From DATFKA01 sp042095835 (GTDB lineage Bacteria > Bacteroidota > Bacteroidia > Chitinophagales > Saprospiraceae), in NCBI GenBank assembly GCA_042095835.1, contig JBELML010000016.1:1-64000 (forward strand): DNA of 64,000 bases, in the 5' to 3' direction. Below, one piece after another: positions 46,294-54,125 of the stretch. The notes under the pieces are model-generated. The model did no database searches. It was given only the letters and a program-made list of their open reading frames with translations, and was not told the origin of the DNA. Every line of letters begins with the position of its first letter. Position 1 is the first letter of the stretch. The position numbers were made by a program, and so were the translations under genes.

Positions 46294-46392
46294 TTAGAAT
46301 TTTCTACCAGACTTTGTCGTCAAGGAATTTCCTGCAACAATTATTCCACCGCCGATTGCGAATGCGGCAAGTGCAATGTAAAGTACTAGCAT
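46294..46392 (-). CDS. Candidate 32-residue membrane peptide
   Basis: MLVLYIALAAFAIGGGIIVA, then GNSLTTKSGRKF and a stop. It is one glycine-rich hydrophobic helix with a short basic tail. No ribosome site is clear and no homologue can be checked. It lies in the 585-bp gap between the truncated spermidine synthase and the HhH gene; the rest of the gap shows only a small GATCAA...TTGATC hairpin near 46205. Confidence 0.35.
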   Translation of the reverse strand: MLVLYIALAAFAIGGGIIVAGNSLTTKSGRKF

Positions 46393-46695
46393 AATAAAAT
46401 CAGTTGTTATAATTAATAAAATAGTTCCACAGTTATGCGAACGAACAACATCATTTGAAATGCAATGGGATAAAAACTTGTACTTAGTTAAACTACAATA
46501 ACTGGGCCAAGTATCTTTACGAAATGAGCTTTAGAAAGGAATTGTTCTATGGGAAGGTCCTAAACTTTATGCCTACAATATGCAGAAAATTCAGCGATTA
46601 TTAAAAATAATCTTAAGAAAATTTTAAGATTTTCCTACTTCCTCCTATTTAGGGCTCCATTACTAAAGCTTTTCGAGATACAAAGGGCCAGTTTA

Positions 46696-47559
46696 CTACT
46701 GCTCCGCAAAGAGCAAATATGGTTTTAAACGATCAAAATAGCCCTCCGGTACGCCCTTTATGCTTTTTAACATATCAAAATTTTTATAATCTCCGTGCAT
46801 CTGCCGATAAGAAGTGAGTAGCTGCGCTTCCTTTCTACCCAAATAAGGATGAGCAGCCAATTGCTTAGCAGCCAGGCGATTGACATCTATTGGTGTCACT
46901 ACTCCAGAGCAAGTTAGCTGTGGCCTGATTTGCAGAAAAGTACTATCCGGCAACCCATAAGTTTGGCCTACCTGATCTACTTGATGAAAGCCCCCTAAGC
47001 GATCCCTAAACTTGACGATCCGCTTCGATAATACAGGACCGATCCCTCGCAGTTTTTGCCATTCCTCTGCACTTGCTGAGTTGATAGCAAGGCTCTGTTG
47101 TTTCTTTGTTCGGGTTTGACTGGCATATTTTTTATAGTTTCTTTTGAGTGGCCGCTCCAATTGGATAAATGGCTCTAATCGAAAATAGAATGCGGTATCC
47201 ATCCCATATATTTTGAGCATATCTTTGCTTTTATAAAAGCGGCCTCCTTTTGCTCTGTAATTCACTATCGTCTTAGCTATTCGATTTGTAAATCCGAGTA
47301 AGCGCATCTGCTCTACATCTACTTTATTGGGATCAAAGGCAAAAAGAGAATCCTTTCTGGTCTTTTGATTACTCCCTTGACTTGGCTGAGGCCTTAAATC
47401 AGACTCTTGAAACTCCAATGCTATCCAGCTCAAGTTAGGAGCTGCCGATGAAACATATTGCTGGTAATAATTGGGGCCTGCAAAAGCGCCGAATAGTAAT
47501 AGGCTGAAAATGAGGATCCCCTGGCGTTGGTTTTTATGAAAATGCAGAAATTGGTTCAT
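46696..47559 (-). CDS. Helix-hairpin-helix DNA-binding protein (ComEA-like)
   Basis: I start at the ATG at 47559 (287 residues). The frame runs to 47703, but that part is encoded by repeat R1-E. After the basic N-terminus there is one membrane helix (GILIFSLLLFGAFAG). Three HhH units follow: VDVEQMRLLGFTNRIAKTIV, INSASAEEWQKLRGIGPVLS and DVNRLAAKQLAAHPYLGRKE. This fits a membrane-anchored DNA receptor for uptake. The next gene upstream is comEC, which supports a natural-competence role; an R1 repeat separates the two genes. Confidence 0.85.
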   Translation of the reverse strand: MNQFLHFHKNQRQGILIFSLLLFGAFAGPNYYQQYVSSAAPNLSWIALEFQESDLRPQPSQGSNQKTRKDSLFAFDPNKVDVEQMRLLGFTNRIAKTIVNYRAKGGRFYKSKDMLKIYGMDTAFYFRLEPFIQLERPLKRNYKKYASQTRTKKQQSLAINSASAEEWQKLRGIGPVLSKRIVKFRDRLGGFHQVDQVGQTYGLPDSTFLQIRPQLTCSGVVTPIDVNRLAAKQLAAHPYLGRKEAQLLTSYRQMHGDYKNFDMLKSIKGVPEGYFDRLKPYLLFAEQ

Positions 47560-47640
47560 TAAATTTGTGTTTGATGGTGAAAAATACTTGGCTAACGATT
47601 GGGTCATCACATCAAACAGATTGACAATAGGCGCTATTTT

Positions 47641-47800
47641 AGTAACGGACAAAGAATAAGTCCCGCATTTTGATCGAGAAGGTTTTGTGCCAAGACAAGG
47701 CAAAAAAAGTAGGCAATGCAGGGCATTGACGAGGCTTTTTAACGCCGTATTGGTGCAAAAGATTCCATCAAAATCGGTAAGTTGTTTTTTGGCTGTTACT
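47641..47800. repeat. R1 repeat, copy E (complete, 160 bp)
   Basis: It starts AGTAACGGACAAAGAATAAG and ends GGCTGTTACT, in the opposite orientation to copy C and almost identical to it. The centre holds CAATGCAGGGCATTG. It overlaps the 3' end of comEC, supplying its last residues and stop, and lies just upstream of the HhH gene. Confidence 0.85.
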
Positions 47801-49870
47801 TAACTTCTTGAGGTTTATAAGAACATCTCCATCTTTTCTCATTTGAAACAAGTCCATATCTGGCGGTTTTTGACTTAGGAAAAGTTGTCCAGTTTTCTCC
47901 GAAACCAAGGGGCCTAAAACCAGTAATTGACCTACTAAATCCTGGATTTTATTGCACTCACTCGCTTGAATATCCTTATTGAGTATGACAATGTCAGCAC
48001 ATGGAAGGGACTGCCATTCTTCGGGCTTAGGCATGGATTGAAGAAGTAGAATTGTTTTGTCCGTGATATTAAAGTATGGGTTCTTGGACAAGGTATATCT
48101 TTGCTGCTCTTGGACTCCTTTGAGCCTAAATAATTGCTCCTCCAGGTAGCGTATGCTTACCAGAGCCTGTTCATCAGCTGCGAAAGTCATAGCACCTCGC
48201 CCAAGAATCCAATTGATGACTATTTCCTTTTTATCCTGATGGAGGTAACATATCACCTGTCGCTCTCTCTGCTGGGCCTCCAAGATCCGAACGGTAGTCA
48301 GTACGGCTATAAGTCCTACTAGCAGAAGACTATATCCTCTGCTCGGTTTCTTTAACCAAAATGCAAACCCAATGATCAAGAGGTACAATAGCAACAAGGT
48401 CCAATCCGAGATTTGGAGTTCGCTCAAAACACTAGCAGGTAAGGCAGCAATATACTCCATCGATTTATTCATTGCTTCTAAAAGTAGAGCTAGGATACTA
48501 TTGATGATAGCAGATAGGAATGGTATTGGATACGTCAGCAGGAATAGGATTCCAAGCACAAGTACAATGGTCGCTAGCGGCACAACGACCAAGCCAGACA
48601 AACTGAAATAAGTAGGAAATTGATGAAAATAATAAATACTCAAAGGAGCTGTGCCCAATTGAGCCGCGATACCCAGTGCCGTCAACTGCCATGCATAATC
48701 TAATCCACGATTCTTCCATACAATTTGGCGATAGAGTATTGGTTGAAAATACACAATCGAAGCCAATGCCAAATAGGAGAATTGAAACCCAAGACTAAAA
48801 AGGGACAATGGATTAAAGAATAAAATAATAAAGGCCGAAGCAGCAATCACATTCCAAATATTAGCTTGGCGATAAAGTTGTCGCCCCAATAGGAAGATGC
48901 TAAACATGGTGGCCGCTCTCAACACCGATGGTGAGGCTCCCGAGAGCAAGGCAAAAAGCCAAATACAAAGGATCGACAACATGGCTTTAAGTATTCTTTG
49001 CTCTATCTTTTCTTTGAGCAAAAAACCTAGGAGAAAATGGACAAAATACGCTACGATTCCAACGTGCATCCCTGATACTGCCAGGACATGCATAGCGCCA
49101 ACCGCTGCGTAATCCGCTTTTATCTTGGGATTCAATTCATTTTTTTGTCCCAAGACCAAAGCAGCAAGCACACCCGCCTGATCTTCTTTGAAATGTCGCT
49201 TTATTTTCGCCGCTTGTTTATGCGCAAAAGCAATAAAATAACTACGCAATGGGCGCCAAGGCGGTGCTTGCTGGAGTTGGCAGAGTGCATGAGCCTCGAT
49301 CTGTAATTGGGCAAGGATACCCTGCCTAAACATATACTTTTGATAATCAAAGCCGATGGGTGACTTTGCAGGAGCAATAGGTTTCCAGCTCCCTTTGGTG
49401 ATCCAGCAAGAACCTGGACTCAAATATAGATCGGCCGGGAGGTAGGCTACCGCCTTTCCGGAGGCAGCTTCCCATTGCCCCGGCCTTGATCCTATACCCA
49501 AAATAGTCAATAGAACTTGTTTATTTTTCTGGGATCGAGTCAGTTTGACTTGGTCAATATGTATCAGATAATACTGTTGTGTTTGTGCCTGTTTGACGAG
49601 GTGATCTTTAGCTTGTCCAGGTAGGTGTACTTTCCAAGAAAGCAGGCCCATGAGCAGCATTCCCAAAAACAAGCAAAAGGTATTGAGTCTACGACCATTG
49701 AGTCCCAGACTTTGCCAGGCAAAGTAGGTGAGCAGCGTAAAGCAGAGTAAAACGCTAAGTAATACGTAGACTGAACTGATGGAAGCTAAGCACCCATTCG
49801 CTGCTAAAACTATACCTGCGATAAAAGGGAGGAGCAAACGCACAAAAGGCAGCTCTTGCCATTGAATCAT
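47768..49870 (-). CDS. comEC: ComEC/Rec2-family DNA uptake channel
   Basis: A 700-residue integral membrane protein. The N-terminal part (DUF4131-like, with LSPGSCWITKGSWKPIAPAK and PIGFDYQKYMFRQGI) is followed by the Competence domain with KADYAAVGAMHVLAVSGMHV (the conserved HxLAxSGxH motif), LLSGASPSVLRAATMFSIFL and about ten membrane helices. The C-terminal 150 residues are a degenerate metallo-beta-lactamase-like part. It should carry single-stranded DNA across the inner membrane. The last ten residues (SNSQKTTYRF) are encoded inside repeat R1-E, so the native C-terminus was probably altered by its insertion. Confidence 0.92.
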   Translation of the reverse strand: MIQWQELPFVRLLLPFIAGIVLAANGCLASISSVYVLLSVLLCFTLLTYFAWQSLGLNGRRLNTFCLFLGMLLMGLLSWKVHLPGQAKDHLVKQAQTQQYYLIHIDQVKLTRSQKNKQVLLTILGIGSRPGQWEAASGKAVAYLPADLYLSPGSCWITKGSWKPIAPAKSPIGFDYQKYMFRQGILAQLQIEAHALCQLQQAPPWRPLRSYFIAFAHKQAAKIKRHFKEDQAGVLAALVLGQKNELNPKIKADYAAVGAMHVLAVSGMHVGIVAYFVHFLLGFLLKEKIEQRILKAMLSILCIWLFALLSGASPSVLRAATMFSIFLLGRQLYRQANIWNVIAASAFIILFFNPLSLFSLGFQFSYLALASIVYFQPILYRQIVWKNRGLDYAWQLTALGIAAQLGTAPLSIYYFHQFPTYFSLSGLVVVPLATIVLVLGILFLLTYPIPFLSAIINSILALLLEAMNKSMEYIAALPASVLSELQISDWTLLLLYLLIIGFAFWLKKPSRGYSLLLVGLIAVLTTVRILEAQQRERQVICYLHQDKKEIVINWILGRGAMTFAADEQALVSIRYLEEQLFRLKGVQEQQRYTLSKNPYFNITDKTILLLQSMPKPEEWQSLPCADIVILNKDIQASECNKIQDLVGQLLVLGPLVSEKTGQLFLSQKPPDMDLFQMRKDGDVLINLKKLSNSQKTTYRF

Positions 49871-50116
49871 GGTAGTGGCTTAAAATAGTTCGCTTGCTAA
49901 TCAGAGGGCTGGTAAAAAGATAAGCTTTTTAGTTTATCTTTATTTGATTGCATTTTAGGGCTTCTTTCCTAGATTTGCAAGCTTGACTTTGTCAGCTAGC
50001 TAGCAAAAACCTAAAATCATAGGAAAGAATATACACAACAGCAAGTCTTTTTACGATGTTCATTGATAGGAGAACTGAACATATCGGACTGACTCTTTTA
50101 CACGCTAAATCTATTT

Positions 50117-50707
50117 ATGCAAAAATACTTACTCGATATAGAGACCGCATTACTAACACCCCGCACCGTTTTCCGTAGGATGCGGGAAGGAGAAGGGAAA
50201 GCTTTTTACAAGCTTTTCCAAACCAACAATCCCGAGCTCAAAGATTTTTTTTCGGACCTCCTACAAGAAACTAATGGAGAAGACCAAAGCGAATTCTGGG
50301 TTCGGAAAAAAATTGCCGAATGGCTTATTAATGAAAGTTATTACTTCTCGATCTGGGAAAAAGAATCTGCTAAACTCATTGGTTTCATTGCCTTAGTTGA
50401 TGTGGATTGGGCGCTTCCTAAAGCAAGGGTACGCTTTTTTGTAGACCGCCACTTCACCCAACAAGGAATCATGACAGAAGTCCTCAATAAACTAGTGGTG
50501 TTTTCCTTCGAACAATTAAAGATGCAAAAGCTCAGCATCCGAGCAGGTATGGAGCATATAGCTCAGCAAAGGTTGGCCAGAAAATGCGGTTTTAACCGAG
50601 AAGGTGACTTGAGAGCTGAATTGAAGAAGTCAAGCGGAGAGATTATGGATGTAATGCTGTTTGGACTATCCTATACCAGCTATGAAAAATATGAGCTTGG
50701 AGCCTAG
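50117..50707 (+). CDS. GNAT-family N-acetyltransferase (RimJ/RimL type)
   Basis: A 196-residue protein. GNAT features: RTVFRRMREGEGKAFYKLFQ at the start, FWVRKKIAEWLIN, SIWEKESAKLIGFIALVDVD, the acetyl-CoA loop RHFTQQGIMTEVLNKLVVFS, then IRAGMEHIAQQRLARKCGFN (A-x-x-R-x-A-x-x-x-GF). The acceptor, a protein alpha-amine or other, is unknown. It is followed at once by repeat R2-B. Confidence 0.85.
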   Translation: MQKYLLDIETALLTPRTVFRRMREGEGKAFYKLFQTNNPELKDFFSDLLQETNGEDQSEFWVRKKIAEWLINESYYFSIWEKESAKLIGFIALVDVDWALPKARVRFFVDRHFTQQGIMTEVLNKLVVFSFEQLKMQKLSIRAGMEHIAQQRLARKCGFNREGDLRAELKKSSGEIMDVMLFGLSYTSYEKYELGA

Positions 50708-50713
50708 TCAATT

Positions 50714-50956
50714 TAGGGCAAGTACATTAAAATAAAAACTTAAAAAGGAATGCTTATTACTCGAAATTAAGTGCGAAAAAGGTCATAAGTGAAGTGCGGG
50801 ATGCCGCCTAGGCATTGTTTGAGCGGAGCGAGTTTGGCTAGGCAAGATTTTTTTGCTTCGTTTTTGTATCGAATGATCCCGAAGTAAATTCGGGAAAGAT
50901 GCTAGCGCGGTTTTGAATTGGAGTTTCAGTTTAATTTTTTTGGTGCGTTTGCCCTA
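50714..50956. repeat. R2 interspersed repeat, copy B (nested hairpin)
   Basis: It begins TAGGGCAAGTACATTAAAAT and ends GGTGCGTTTGCCCTA, 243 bp, in reverse orientation to copy A at 25343. It carries a TCCCGAAGTAAATTCGGGA palindrome (50877-50895) that copy A lacks. It starts 7 bp after the GNAT stop. Confidence 0.75.
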
Positions 50957-50969
50957 TAGTCAATCAGAA

Positions 50970-51005
50970 GGAGGCGTATTAAATTGTAAAATTTAATACG
51001 CCTCC
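50970..51005. terminator. Hairpin between GNAT and DUF4412 genes
   Basis: GGAGGCGTATTAAATT pairs perfectly with AATTTAATACGCCTCC around GTAA. It lies between convergent genes. There is no strong U-run on either side. Confidence 0.55.
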
Positions 51006-51014
51006 CTACCAATA

Positions 51015-51998
51015 TTAGTTATTGCCCATCCCTACAAACTCATAGTCGGCTTTCTTAAAGGTGAGTGTTTCTTTATTCACTTTGGTGACCTTCCAGGTAT
51101 CGGTATCAGCTGGGACTTCTTTTTTCTTCTTTAATTTAAATTTCTTGGGTTTTTCTTCCTCAGCAACTTTTTGGGTTACTATGGATTCCATAACCATCCC
51201 ATCTATTTTTTTAAGTTCTTCGTTGTATTCGTAGTTGGTAAAGCGCTGCATAAGGTTTTCCATCCCATTTTTCCAGTATTCCGCTAAATCTGGGCTGGTA
51301 TAAAACTTAAAAGTATGCTCTTCATCTTCACCTGTATACTCGTTGCAGGTGTAGCCGGCAACACTTTTAGTCGTGCCAGTTTTAGTAATACTCATGGGCT
51401 TAGGAATATCGGTATCGCTAGACGAACTGACCCTACCCGCTAAACTGATAAAAGAAGGAAGCGCTTGTGCAGTCTTTTTTCCTTTATCATCAACCATGTA
51501 CATGACAATGACGTCATTTTCGATATCCATGATCATCGTATTAGTGCCATTATCTCCTGGCTGCTCAACCGCAAAGATAGACTCGGAGCTACTATAAAAA
51601 TACCTCGCTTGATCCAGCTCTTGGCCACTACCTACTTCTACATCTAGTAGAAGATCAAAAAGATATTGTTCTTGAATATTGGAGGCATCATTCATAGAAC
51701 TCAGCATCCCATCCAACATTTCTTGATAATTCCGATAGACGAGCGTATCTCCATTCTCTACTCGACGGACGCTATCCTGGCGGTAGCTCTCTCTAGCTAA
51801 ATCTTCAAAGTAACTATCAATTTTCTTTTGGAGTTGTCGAGCAACGGCTTCGGCCAATGCTTCGGCAATCATATCTTCCGCTTTATTCTCCAAACTACGA
51901 GAAGCTTTACGGACGATATCTTTTAAAATTTGGCCATTGGCGAGTTGTGGACCAAAGCCGATAAGTAAACAGAAAACAAAGGTAGTAATCGATTTCAT
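51015..51998 (-). CDS. DUF4412-type secreted protein
   Basis: A 327-residue protein with signal peptide MKSITTFVFCLLIGFGPQL-ANG. A helical, coiled N-terminal part (SRSLENKAEDMIAEALAEAV) precedes a beta-rich DUF4412-like domain with NTMIMDIENDVIVMYMVDDK, the TKSVAGYTCNEYTGEDEEHT motif and FYTSPDLAEYW. A lysine-rich patch (FKLKKKKEVP) is near the end. The family's role is unknown. It is monocistronic. Confidence 0.78.
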   Translation of the reverse strand: MKSITTFVFCLLIGFGPQLANGQILKDIVRKASRSLENKAEDMIAEALAEAVARQLQKKIDSYFEDLARESYRQDSVRRVENGDTLVYRNYQEMLDGMLSSMNDASNIQEQYLFDLLLDVEVGSGQELDQARYFYSSSESIFAVEQPGDNGTNTMIMDIENDVIVMYMVDDKGKKTAQALPSFISLAGRVSSSSDTDIPKPMSITKTGTTKSVAGYTCNEYTGEDEEHTFKFYTSPDLAEYWKNGMENLMQRFTNYEYNEELKKIDGMVMESIVTQKVAEEEKPKKFKLKKKKEVPADTDTWKVTKVNKETLTFKKADYEFVGMGNN

Positions 51999-52261
51999 TT
52001 GTTTAAAAATTCAGTAATTATTCGAAAGTAAAGCAATTACAAAATTTTTAAAAAAAATGTAACCGCTCCGCTCTCGCATAATCTTTTTTAATCATCACCG
52101 ATTGTTGATTTTATGATTAAATAAGATCATGCTCATTTCATTGAAATAAATATGGTTAAAAAGTTAAGTCTTAAGTATATGTATTGAGCATAGGCTTTTA
52201 TAACATCGTCGAGCAAAAACTAAAGTAAAAATACAGAAGTTGATGGACATGAAAAATGCAA

Positions 52262-52296
52262 AGAGCCATTTTTTACATCAAGTAAAAAATGGCTCT
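52262..52296 (-). terminator. Rho-independent terminator of the RRM gene
   Basis: AGAGCCATTTTTTAC and GTAAAAAATGGCTCT are perfect complements around a five-base loop. On the minus strand it is followed by TTGCATTTTT. It lies 48 bp beyond the RRM stop. Confidence 0.75.
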
Positions 52297-52343
52297 CGTT
52301 CTTCAAATATTACTAGAAAACGTGCACATCCTGTGTATGATCT

Positions 52344-53399
52344 CTAGTAGTCCTCATTATTATAGCTATCATCATTTTTGTTGATGCTATCATCATTCTT
52401 ATTGTAGTTATCATCTCCTTTATTGTAGTTATCACCGCCACCACTATTGTAGTTATCACCACCTCCTTTGTTGTAGTTGTCACTGCCACCACTATTGTAG
52501 TCATCATCGTAGCTCCTTCTTTTGCGTCTGGGTCTGTTGTAGCTATCATCATAACCGCCACCGCCGCTGTTATAGCCGCCACCACCGCCTCTGCGGTCAT
52601 AGCCGCCACCACCGCCTCTGCGGTCATAGCCACCACCACCGCCACCACGACGATCATAACCTCCGCCACCACCGCCTCTGCGGTCATAGCCGCCACCACC
52701 GCCACCACGACGATCATAGCCTCCGCCACCACCGCCGCCACGACGATCATAACCACCACCGCCACCGCGACGATCGTCATCATAACCTCCGCCACCGCCG
52801 CCGTAGCTATCTTTCTTTAGATTTTCGCGAAACTCCTCCATACTGATACGGTTCTCATCATAGCTACTGCGTCTATCTTGGTTTCTATCTCGATCACCAC
52901 CGCGATCGTAACCGCCACCACCGCCTCTGCGATCGTAACCGCCACCACCGCCTCTGCGATCATAGCCACCGCCGCCGCCTCTGCGGTCATAGCCTCCGCC
53001 GCCACCGCGGTTTCCATAGCCACCGCCGCCGCCGCGACGATCATAACCACCGCCACCACCGCCTCTGCGATCATAGCCACCACCATAGCCACCACCGCCG
53101 CCACCACGACGATCATAGCCACCACCGCCGCCACCGCGACGATCATTATTATTACCTTCCTGGGGTGCTGATCTTTTTACGATGATCACGTTACCATCTA
53201 GCTCATTTTCATTTAGGGCTTCAATTGCAGCGAGAGCTTCCTCATCATTGGGCATTTCAATAAAACCAAATCCACGGGACTTTCCCGTTTCATGGTCCAT
53301 GATGACTTTAACAGATTCAACCTCACCATAGCCTTCAAAAACCTGACGAAGTGCGTCGCTGTCGGTGTCAAAATTCAATTTTGCGACAAAAATGTTCAT
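52344..53399 (-). CDS. RRM RNA-binding protein with long RGG/Tyr-rich low-complexity tail
   Basis: A 351-residue protein. Residues 1-80 are a canonical RRM: RNP2 NIFVAKL and RNP1 KSRGFGFIEM. The remaining 270 residues are low complexity. About 15 units of GGGGGYDRRG cover residues 90-175 and 208-285, with a charged insert (NRISMEEFRENLKKDSYGGG) between them. The end is a DNYN(K/S)GGGDNYN-type repeat and an acidic stretch to NNEDY. Most bacterial RRM proteins are about 80-120 residues. The architecture is close to eukaryotic glycine-rich RNA-binding proteins and FUS-like RGG proteins. It probably binds mRNA, perhaps in the cold, with the tail able to self-associate; that last part is inference. 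Frames over the repeats in other phases are artefacts. Confidence 0.93.
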   Translation of the reverse strand: MNIFVAKLNFDTDSDALRQVFEGYGEVESVKVIMDHETGKSRGFGFIEMPNDEEALAAIEALNENELDGNVIIVKRSAPQEGNNNDRRGGGGGGYDRRGGGGGGYGGGYDRRGGGGGGYDRRGGGGGYGNRGGGGGYDRRGGGGGYDRRGGGGGYDRRGGGGGYDRGGDRDRNQDRRSSYDENRISMEEFRENLKKDSYGGGGGGYDDDRRGGGGGYDRRGGGGGGGYDRRGGGGGGYDRRGGGGGGYDRRGGGGGGYDRRGGGGGYDRRGGGGGYNSGGGGYDDSYNRPRRKRRSYDDDYNSGGSDNYNKGGGDNYNSGGGDNYNKGDDNYNKNDDSINKNDDSYNNEDY

Positions 53400-53565
53400 T
53401 TCAAAAAAGTAAAAAAATTAAAAAATATGTGTTGAAAAAATATCTATGCAGTGTCTCGATATGCTGAATAAGTTATTTCAAGAAGAAATACAATCAACAA
53501 CTTTATGACTAAGGAATGAGTCGATAATAAATTAAACATCTTTACTTGTTCTTTTGCCGCCCAGT

Positions 53566-53630
53566 TTCGTTAAAAAGCCTCGCTGATGCCCTGCATCATC
53601 TACGTTTTTTGCCTCACTGAACAGCAAAAT
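53566..53630. repeat. R1 repeat fragment F
   Basis: CGTTAAAAAGCCTCGCTGAT, then GCCCTGCATCATCTACG and TTTTTTGCCTCACTG match the central part of R1. The central hairpin reads GATG...CATC. It lies in the 726-bp gap upstream of the RRM gene; the rest of the gap holds fragment G and otherwise nothing I recognise. Confidence 0.6.
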
Positions 53631-53798
53631 ACCTGCGTAAATCTTGTATACTTTATTAATGTCCCATTCCTTAACGCGTTCAAAAATACATTTTAAATAT
53701 TTAATCTGCGCTCCTATTTAAAGTTTATTACAGTCAGAAGTTGTTTAAAGTTTTCTTGTTGGGCTATCAAAAACATCTTTTAAGTCTACTTTTCGTTA

Positions 53799-53885
53799 AT
53801 CCCGGAGTGAATCCGGGACACCTATGCTATATGCATAGCTAACGTTTTTTGCCTCAATTAGCCTTAAAATATCGTTTTCTCGCCT
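53799..53885. repeat. R1-like decayed fragment G with TCCCGG palindrome
   Basis: TCCCGGAGTGAATCCGGGA (53799-53817) is a small palindrome like the one in R2-B. It is followed by CTATGCTATATGCATAGC and CTAACGTTTTTTGCCTCAAT, which recall the R1 centre. Confidence 0.45.
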
Positions 53886-54125
53886 ACAACAGCAAGCCTT
53901 ATACAACTTCTATTTTTTATTTACAAATAGTTCACTTTGTAGAAGAAACTTCTCCAAAGACAAGTAAACTAGAAAAATATCTTTGGTTGACGAATCCAAG
54001 TTTTTAATTCATTGTTAATAAAACACAAATGTATTGCTGAAAATTGGGAATTCGTCCTGGAATCCATTCTTTTGAAACTCAAAGTATTTTTATGGATTAT
54101 AATCAAAAAACCAATCCTAGTTGAC

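Noticed and set aside
47560..47703. Upstream extension of the HhH protein to base 47703
   Set aside because: The extra residues are translated from repeat R1-E and precede the membrane anchor; ATG 47559 is more sensible.
52313..53171. Long Ala/Val/Thr/Met-rich frames overlapping the RGG repeats on both strands
   Set aside because: They are other phases of a simple codon repeat; only the frame with an RRM has conserved domain structure.
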